From NCBI GenBank assembly GCA_012295275.1, contig CM022677.1, positions 16,195,128-16,248,324 on the forward strand: a stretch of 53,197 nucleotides of DNA. The letters run 5' to 3'. Below, one piece after another: positions 45,700 to 53,197 of the stretch. Below the pieces are notes generated by a model. The model ran no database searches. It had not been told where the DNA came from and saw only the letters and a list, made by a program, of their open reading frames with translations. The stretch's first letter is position 1. Each line of letters opens with the position of its first letter. The position numbers were made by a program, and so were the translations under genes. This stretch comes from Chrysomallon squamiferum (Eukaryota; Mollusca; Gastropoda; Neomphalida; Peltospiridae).

Positions 45700-46847
45700 C
45701 TATTATTATTATTACTTCAATTTGTATAGTTAGCATTAAAGATTACAAATAAACAGATACATAATAAATAACAGTATAACATATCAGGCTTGGAATATAT
45801 GAGTTTGTAGTATTTTTGTTTTCCTTTCTTTTGTAAACTTAATACAAATGTATAATTCAGCAATAAATAAAGAAACAAACAAACTAAACAAAAATAAAAG
45901 TAAATAAATAAACAGACAATATTTAAAATGAAAATCATCAAAAAAATAGCTACCGACCTTAACATTTGAAATTTTGCCTTTTTGAAAACAGTATGAAACC
46001 ATCCAAATGACGTTTGCATATTATTAAGTTTCATTCATTTTCCTTTTTTAAGTGTGTTGGTCATTTTAGGTTTATGTATACGAGGAATGGCTAATTATGT
46101 GTTAATGAAACTTTTATAAATGTATATTTAAATATGTACGTAGGGAACCATACGGTAAATATTGTTCATTAAAATGTTTTGCGTTTGTAAGTTGCATATC
46201 TTACTTTAAACCAGTGAGTATTAAGATGGTGAACCATTTTAAATAGTTTTTATTTTTATAATGAATTTTTATAAATTGGGGTGAACTGTTTTATGCAATA
46301 TTTGTTAAGGATTTGTTCTCTTGTAATATTTTTGTATATATTTTTTAAATTATTCTTTCTTTGCTTTAAATTACTATTATTATTATTAGTTAATTAATTA
46401 ATTTGTTTATTTGTACATTTATTCGTAAAAAAAACTACATCAAAACATACCTTTTTTTTTTTTTTAAATCTCAGTCAGCTTTTCATTAAATGTTCTTTTA
46501 AAAAACCATTTTGTTTGCAAATAGACTGAAATTATTATGTTTTCAGAGCAATATTTATACCTTATTTCTTCAGAAATGATCACTATAATAATTATTATCC
46601 TGTTTAAATTTCCAGAGAAGGGAAACCATGTCTGTTGAAAACAAACAAACTAAATCTAACGTAGGGCTACTAATAATGGTATTTGTGACAATTAATGTGG
46701 GTGAATATATCTGCATAATTAAAATTAAAATGTTTTTATTATTTTGTTGTTTGTACTTGAGTAGTAAATAAATGTAGTGCCATAATTAAACCAGACTTTT
46801 TCTCTTTCCTTATTGTGTAAATATTTAATACATGTAGAAGACACACA

Positions 46848-46887
<40 letters not shown>

Positions 46888-47134
46888 CTTGTGTGATACT
46901 TCTTTTAAATTAGTATGCTTTCAGATATAATCTATAAAGCAAAGAGAACAAACTGTATAAAGCATATACAGAGACAAATAAATGAAAATAACTACCTAAA
47001 TAAATAAATAAATAACAATTATGATGATGATTATAATGAAGATTATGATGATAATAATATAATTAAATAACATTAAATAAACTATTGTTTTGTGTTCTTC
47101 GGAAATGTCTTTATTTTGACTTTTCATCCTGTAC
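43829..47134. other. 3' flank of the receptor gene (copy T3)
   Basis: Collinear with 14930-18470 and with 52100-53197. Holds a CA array at 43982-44032, ATT at 44750-44795, TTTA at 45089-45145 and ATT at 45650-45710. Two small ORFs conserved between copies show mainly amino-acid-changing differences, so I do not call genes. Confidence 0.75.
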
Positions 47135-47588
47135 AAAAAAAAAAAATAGAAAAAAAAGAAGAAGAAGAAGAAAAGCTTGAATTCCTAGAAAAACACGAAC
47201 GAGGTGTGCATATAGTCGACTTGGCTAGGCAGTATGAGCGTAGTACTTCTACGATGTGTTCCATACTGAAGATAAAACAGTGGATAAAGGCTGAAAATTC
47301 AGCCTAAGGCGTTAAAGTAATCTGTCTGATTTCCAAGATAAATATCAATTTATTTCTCTGCATTCGCTTTTAGTTTCTTTTTATACAAAATTTGTCATTT
47401 ATAAATACATTTTCCTTATTTAAAAACACTTCACAAAAAAAATGAAATGGTGTGATTTATGGGTGCTGGAACGCATTAATGGTATTTCAATTAATTTCAA
47501 GTGGGAAAATTGATTTGATATACGAGCAAATTGAGTTACGAGCTCTGTCACTGAAATACTTAAACTCGTAATTCAAGGTACCACTGTA
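47135..47588 (+). mobile_element. Internally deleted Tigger/pogo-type DNA transposon with HTH fragment
   Basis: A Lys-rich lead-in is followed by KLEFLEKHERGVHIVDLARQ and YERSTSTMCSILKIKQ, the N-terminal helix-turn-helix of CENP-B/Tigger transposases, ending at a stop at 47305-47307. The DDE catalytic part is absent. At 47470-47586, GGAACGCATTAATGG, ATACGAGCAAATTGAGTTAC and TCAAGGTACCACTG form the typical right terminus, followed by TA, the expected target dinucleotide. The left end is eroded. Its matching left-type terminus is seen only at 13060. Confidence 0.75.
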
Positions 47589-47774
47589 GATATGTATAAT
47601 TATAAAAGCACGGTACATGATCATTATGATAATAAATCTTTACAAATGATTAGGAATATTTTAAAATCATTGTTGAATTTACAGTATTTCTTTTTTTAAA
47701 CATTAACTTGAAATAGTGATTATATTGAAATCGTTATAATGATTACATTATTCTCCTTGAATATTGCTTCTCAT

Positions 47775-47777
<3 letters not shown>

Positions 47778-47858
<81 letters not shown>
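47778..47858. repeat. (CT)n microsatellite
   Basis: About 81 bp of pure CT between the Tigger remnant and the foldback element. Confidence 0.97.
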
Positions 47859-47862
<4 letters not shown>

Positions 47863-47958
47863 ATATATATATATGATATTAATAATTAATTAAAGAACAC
47901 ACTCATATGTATCTATCTATCTATCTATATATGTATGTATGTATGTATGTTTGTATGT

Positions 47959-48172
47959 ATGAAAACTGGTTATATCGCCTGATATATTTTCAAACCAGTT
48001 TCATATATATATATATCTATACATACATACATACATACATAGATATATATATCTATATATATATGTATGTATGTATGTATTTATGTATGTATGTATGTGT
48101 GTGTGTATATATATATATACATATATATGAAACCGGTTTGAAAATATATCAGGCGATATAACCAGTTTTCAT
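47959..48172. repeat. Foldback palindrome (inverted repeat), possible MITE
   Basis: The arms 47959-48010 (ATGAAAACTGGTTATATCGC...) and 48121-48172 (...GCGATATAACCAGTTTTCAT) are reverse complements over about 52 bases with one visible mismatch. The ~110-base spacer, TA and CATA followed by GTAT repeats, is largely self-complementary too. The whole would form one long hairpin. Confidence 0.85.
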
Positions 48173-49491
48173 TTGCTTAACATTTGACAAACAGATTTAC
48201 TTCCCTTGTCGGAAACTCGATAAAACCACTTTTTACATTTGTTTAAATAAAACTGGATTATACATGTATTAAGAATATACATTTAATTTATAGAACTTCG
48301 ATTTATACTGGTTTAGTATTTGGCATACTGTTGTGAATATATATATATGCATCGTCATTATTGTTATTATTATTTGTTTATTTTATTTTATTATTATTAT
48401 TTCCATAAGTTACGTTTCAGTCTAGTCATTAGCTACTATTGTCTAATTGATTAGCTTTATATATATTTTGAAAATTATTGTTTTCGTTGTTGTTGTTGTT
48501 GCTGCTCCTCATGTTGTTGTCATTGATTAATAATATATATCAAGTTTGTAAAAAAAAAAAAAAAAAAAGATCTCCAGTGGATCATGCTTATCATTATTGG
48601 TTAAGTTTCAGCCTGGTCATGAATTTAAAATATATTTCATTTATTTATTTATCTACGCATGTGATAATTATTATTGTTATTATTATTATTATGTTGCTGT
48701 TGTTTTCGCTGTTATTATTATTGTTGTTATTTTATAAGTAACTGTAACTTTAATATTTTCAGAATGTTTTCTGTTATATATTCATCACGTGTGCGTAATT
48801 CTAAATACTCGGATCGGATTGTTCAGCATTGATTTTCTAAAACTGAGTCATAGTTGTGTATTATAAGTGTTATTTACATCACGATCCAGTTATTGCTAAA
48901 CTTATATCAAACTTATCGATAAATCTATACATTTTCAGTAGACCAAACTAATTATATATCCAGTCATTTTCAAAGTATTAAATTGTTTTAATACTAAGGT
49001 GGCATCTATCTCTGCAACTGCAATTAACATAAAGGAAAAACAAATGTTTATGTACAAAGGCACACACACACACGCACACACAAACTAACACATGTGCATA
49101 GAAACACACACACATAAACACACATACACATATATATATGCATATATATGCATACAGAGAAACAGAATTAAAATAAACATGTATTTCTGTAGAAGGTCTA
49201 GAGTAATCGGTAAAATGAATTGTCTAGTGTGAATGCGTCCTACGTCGTCACTTTTGTTTTAACGTTTAGCGTTTTCAGTTGAATACTTAGTTTTCTTTTC
49301 TCAGTATCGTATTAAGAAGTTAAATATTTGTTGAAGATAGCATTTAGTAGTAAATAAATATTAAATAAAAAATGTTCTTCTCCATATTTATCTTTTTATA
49401 TTTCACTTATTCTGTATATTTCTCTCTCAAATTTTTTCTCTTTCGTTCTTTATCTCAATATTTTTAAAATTCTGCCTCATCTTTCACCCAC

Positions 49492-49567
<76 letters not shown>

Positions 49568-50424
49568 ACACACACACACACACATACCGAAATACACACA
49601 GCAGTGTAATGTTATCCCATCTGGCTTTCAAAAATAAATCCACCTAAAACAGATCTGTATTCTTTATGTTTTATTTTATTTTATTTTATTATTATTCTTT
49701 TTACATTTAACGTGAGCAGTCATCCATAATAGTCAAGTAATATTACCCAGCTTCCTTTGTTATGCCACAAATGAACGAATCTATGATTTTATTGTGGTGT
49801 AGAAAACAAAAGAAAACAAAAGAAAAAAAATCGTATAAAAGAAGCTCTAAGTGGAAAAAAATAATACATAGGTCTGTATAACCTGCTTACTTCGTTGTTA
49901 TAACATATGCATTTTCGTTTAGATCGTAACATATATGTATATATGTATGTATCTGAATGTATGTATGTATGTATGTAAAATAATAATGGTAAAAAGAATT
50001 ATAACTACAGTACTAGTAGTATTAATCATAATACATGATGAAGATGATAACTACAACACCAGTAACAATAATAATAAAAACAAACAATAATAGAACTGTC
50101 GTCGCCAACGTAGTAGTTGAAGCGAAAATAACGAAAATGAAAAGAATAGTTCAACTGAGACACTCTCGTTTGCTGAACATTTTAAAAATGTATTACCAGC
50201 ATTAGAAAATGTTCTGCTTTCCCTACCTCATTCATAACATAAGACGTATTACGTTCCAATGTTTTACGCAGGTTTGTAAAAAAAAAAAAAAAAAAATTCA
50301 GAAAAAAAACGAAAGACAAAACTAACAAACAACAAAAAAATAATCGATGAATAAATGAATTAATGAGTAATTGTTCGATATTTCAGTTCATTTTCTTTTT
50401 TTTCTTCTATCTTTTTTCTCTATC
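48173..50424. other. 3' side of the third fucosyltransferase duplication unit
   Basis: From about 48870 it is homologous to 24400-25360 and, in parts, to 10390-10640 and 7130-7260. It contains a GA-CA array (49497-49583), poly(A) runs and scattered GTAT repeats. No gene seen apart from the fucosyltransferase fragment that follows. Confidence 0.6.
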
Positions 50425-50497
50425 TTATGGACCTAAAGGAATCCAGGTGGGTAAATAATAATCTTTTCTGACTAAAATTCTACCCTCTGTTGTTATA
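50425..50497 (-). pseudogene. C-terminal fragment of a third fucosyltransferase copy, cut by the gap
   Basis: On the - strand it encodes DYYLPTWIPLGP and a stop, matching the C terminus of the intact copy. Just upstream an extra T and a missing base relative to 25400-25440 shift the frame for a few codons (REGRILVRKD-like instead of DFSQKD). The rest lies in the N run, so intact or broken status cannot be decided. Confidence 0.7.
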
Positions 50498-50697
50498 NNN
50501 NNNNNNNNNNNNNNNNNNNNNNNNNNNNNNNNNNNNNNNNNNNNNNNNNNNNNNNNNNNNNNNNNNNNNNNNNNNNNNNNNNNNNNNNNNNNNNNNNNNN
50601 NNNNNNNNNNNNNNNNNNNNNNNNNNNNNNNNNNNNNNNNNNNNNNNNNNNNNNNNNNNNNNNNNNNNNNNNNNNNNNNNNNNNNNNNNNNNNNNNN
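50498..50697. other. Scaffold gap (200 N)
   Basis: Exactly 200 N, a conventional filler of unknown true size. By the layout of the other units it should hide the rest of the fucosyltransferase copy and at least exon 22 of the fourth receptor tail. Confidence 0.98.
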
Positions 50698-51758
50698 AAG
50701 TTACTGTTTTAAGAAAATGTTAATATGAAAAATTTATAGAGAGATAGATAGAAATGTATATAGGGCCAAACGTTTCAGTTTCACAAATTGTACACAATCA
50801 CTGCATTTGATTTCAAAATTATGGGTATTAAAAATTTATGTTATTGAATTAGAAATTTTCTAGGGGATATTAATCTTGCTTTCACTGCACTGGGGTTTCT
50901 GGTTTCGGTTTGGATCTTGCTTTGTGAAATTAATGGTGCTTTTTTTAGATGTTTTGCTTTTAATACAGATTTACCTGCTTACTGATTTCGTTTTTAAAGG
51001 ACATCTCACTTTTTTATTTATTACACTCCATTTTAACTTTGTCCTCATTTGTTTATTTTTCTTACCTTCATTATGTCTTTCTTTCACTCCTATTTTCTTA
51101 TTCCTTTAACTATTACTTTTGAATCTTTATTTTTCTCTGTTCCTTACTGTCACTTTTTCTTACAGTCCTGGCTCCATATCTTTCGCTGTCTCTTTCATAT
51201 ACACCTACACAGAACAATACTATAGTCACACCACAAGTTGAATGAATATACATATATATATATGTGTGTGTGTGTATATGTATGTATATATATATAATTA
51301 CCCAAGCATGACATATTCACGTCACATTTCACATATCTGAAATTAATTTCATACATTACATTAAACAAGTAACAGAAATGTTTATTCTTTCTTTTAATGC
51401 CTTCTTCATTCTATCCCAGCCTGGAATTTTCTCCTTAACTCATCAAACTGTTGATGGTAATAACCTGGGTAAAATCAGAGATGTTTTATTTTTAGTCAAT
51501 TTCTTTTATATTTCATTTTTTATATTACCTTTCTATTTATTATTATTAATAATTTCCCCACTTTATTTTATTTTTGATTTGCTTTCGTTCCTTTCTTAAA
51601 ACTGGTAATTCTATATCATAAAACATTTTCATTTATTTATTTATTAATCCTGTACAGTTAATAAGTAAATTAATTAGAAATTAAAATTAAGAAGTTTCGT
51701 CTTTTTGTATGTCATTATTTTATGCAATTAAACCGGTTAAATTTATTTTTCCTTTACA

Positions 51759-51834
<76 letters not shown>

Positions 51835-51952
51835 AAATATTTACCCTAACGTTCACACATCTTAATCTTCTTTCACATATTTGTCTAATCATTTGTAACA
51901 TAACGTATTTATTTATTTGTTTGTTTATTTATTGATTTTATTTATTTTCTAG
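50698..51952. other. Intron of the fourth receptor tail copy (T4)
   Basis: Collinear with 42403-43675 at very high similarity, much closer than either is to 13530-14792. Contains the CT-TA array at 51763-51830. Confidence 0.8.
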
Positions 51953-52071
51953 TGAAACCAGCACGCTGTGAAGACACATCACCTTACGACAACACCGACA
52001 GCAACACCAACGACAACGAGCTGAATGAAACACGTGACATTCTCGACGTCATTCCAGAATCAACTTCATAG
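51953..52071 (+). CDS. Fourth copy of the receptor last exon, open
   Basis: TTTTCTAG acceptor, phase 1 entry, 119 bases, stop TAG. Encodes VKPARCEDTSPYDNTDSNTN then DNELNETRDILDVIPESTS; only TH to IL separates it from the main gene exon. It could end a further receptor paralogue hidden in the gap, be an alternative terminal exon, or be an orphan piece. Confidence 0.6.
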
Positions 52072-53027
52072 GAAGATTTTTACATTACTATTTTTTGTAA
52101 ATAAAAATAAACAACATATATCTTTATTTTTTTTATATAAAAAAAATTAAAAAAAATTAAATTAAAAACAAAAATGAATAAATAAAAAAGTGCAAATTCA
52201 AAAAACATTCCAGAAACAAAAATATTATTTTGTATTAATGAAGTAATTGAAATCTAAGACACACGCACACACACACACACAAAAACACACACACACACAC
52301 GCACACACACTAAATTGTTTTTTTTATTTATTTTGTTTTAAAGAAAAGAATTATAACAGTGAAGAAAGATAATAAAAACTTTTTACAGTTAAATAAATAA
52401 TGTAAATATATATATGTGTATTAATTATAATTACTATATGTATATTTTAAAATAATTTCAAATGTTGTTATAATCAAAACTATGCAAATTCCTTCAAATC
52501 AATTTTTTTCATTCACTTATTATTATATTAATTTTTATTCAAATGTTTTTATTTATATTTCTTTTTTTTTGTCTTGTCTTTCATTTGTTTTCATTTTTTA
52601 TGTCTATATGTTAATTTTTGTCTGCATAATCATAATTTATAATTTAGTGCTTGTATTTTACATTAAATGTATAATTTTAGTTTCTATTTTATTATTTTAT
52701 TTAATTCATTATCTATTCAATGATCAATACAGAGAAATGATTTTGCAAATATTTGTTCTTGTTGTCTTGCAAACATACATGATTTCTTCTTAATTATAAA
52801 ACAACATATTTTTTATTATACAAAATAAAAATCATTCATACATACATACATAGATATAAAATCTTTTTTTACAAATATTAATTATTTTTGTTGTTTATGT
52901 AAATATATTTCATGATTATGCTTCCCTAATTGGTCAAAACCACACCAAATTAAAATTTTTAGGAAGCATGGAATATAAAAATAATCATTTGAACTTGTTC
53001 CCACTATGTGACCATACATTACTTACC

Positions 53028-53089
<62 letters not shown>

Positions 53090-53197
53090 TTAGTTTTTCC
53101 CTCTCTCTATTTTGTGGCTATACTGGAAAGACATTTCATGGTGGGGTGCTGTAAGCAAAGACATGAAATCATGGGTATGTAATTCAAAAACGTCTGG
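52072..53197. other. 3' flank of the fourth receptor tail
   Basis: Near-identical to 43795-44910, including the AATAAA, the CA array at 52259-52312 and the ATT array at 53029-53086. It runs off the window, so the duplicated segment extends further. Confidence 0.8.

Noticed and set aside
45717-46034. - strand ORF conserved with 16790-17026 (ending LLCICLFVIFNANYTN)
   Set aside because: Most differences between the two copies change the amino acid, which suggests no purifying selection; composition is that of AT-rich non-coding DNA.
50490-50723. ORF made mainly of X
   Set aside because: It is the 200-N gap read as codons.

Overview
The window looks like nuclear DNA of an invertebrate animal, most likely a mollusc or another lophotrochozoan. 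I cannot name the species from sequence alone. The evidence is AT-rich DNA dense in microsatellites, short GT-AG introns, a Draper/CED-1/MEGF10-type receptor gene cut into many phase-1 EGF exons, and intron-poor GT11 fucosyltransferase genes. A 200-N scaffold gap lies at 50498-50697.

The centrepiece is one gene on the + strand. Its 23 coding exons run from 26453 to 43794, and every intron phase joins correctly except at one 1-base frameshift in exon 13. It encodes a type I membrane protein of about 996 residues: signal peptide, EMI domain, about 15 EGF/laminin-EGF-like repeats, one transmembrane helix, and a cytoplasmic tail with NPMY and YxxI motifs. This is the architecture of the phagocytic engulfment receptors CED-1, Draper and MEGF10/11. 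A possible extra first exon lies at about 22105-22135 and would join in frame.

On the - strand an intact 398-codon alpha-1,2-fucosyltransferase-like gene (GT11) lies at 7410-8606. A decayed copy lies at 25363-26322, just upstream of the receptor start. A third C-terminal fragment at 50425-50497 runs into the gap.

The window is built as an alternating tandem array: receptor 3' end, fucosyltransferase block, receptor 3' end, fucosyltransferase block. Receptor 3'-end copies lie at 2338-3740 (preceded by copies of two EGF exons at 813-1624), 13123-18480 (dead), 41945-47180 (part of the full gene) and 50698-53197 (intact last exon, continues off the window).

The rest is mainly microsatellite, minisatellites (a ~30-bp unit at 30420-31240, a ~50-bp unit at 8636-9335, a CAGT array at 34258-34890), Tigger/pogo DNA-transposon remnants at duplication edges (13060-13122 and 47135-47588) and a foldback palindrome at 47959-48172. 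I saw no rRNA, CRISPR array or convincing tRNA by eye.
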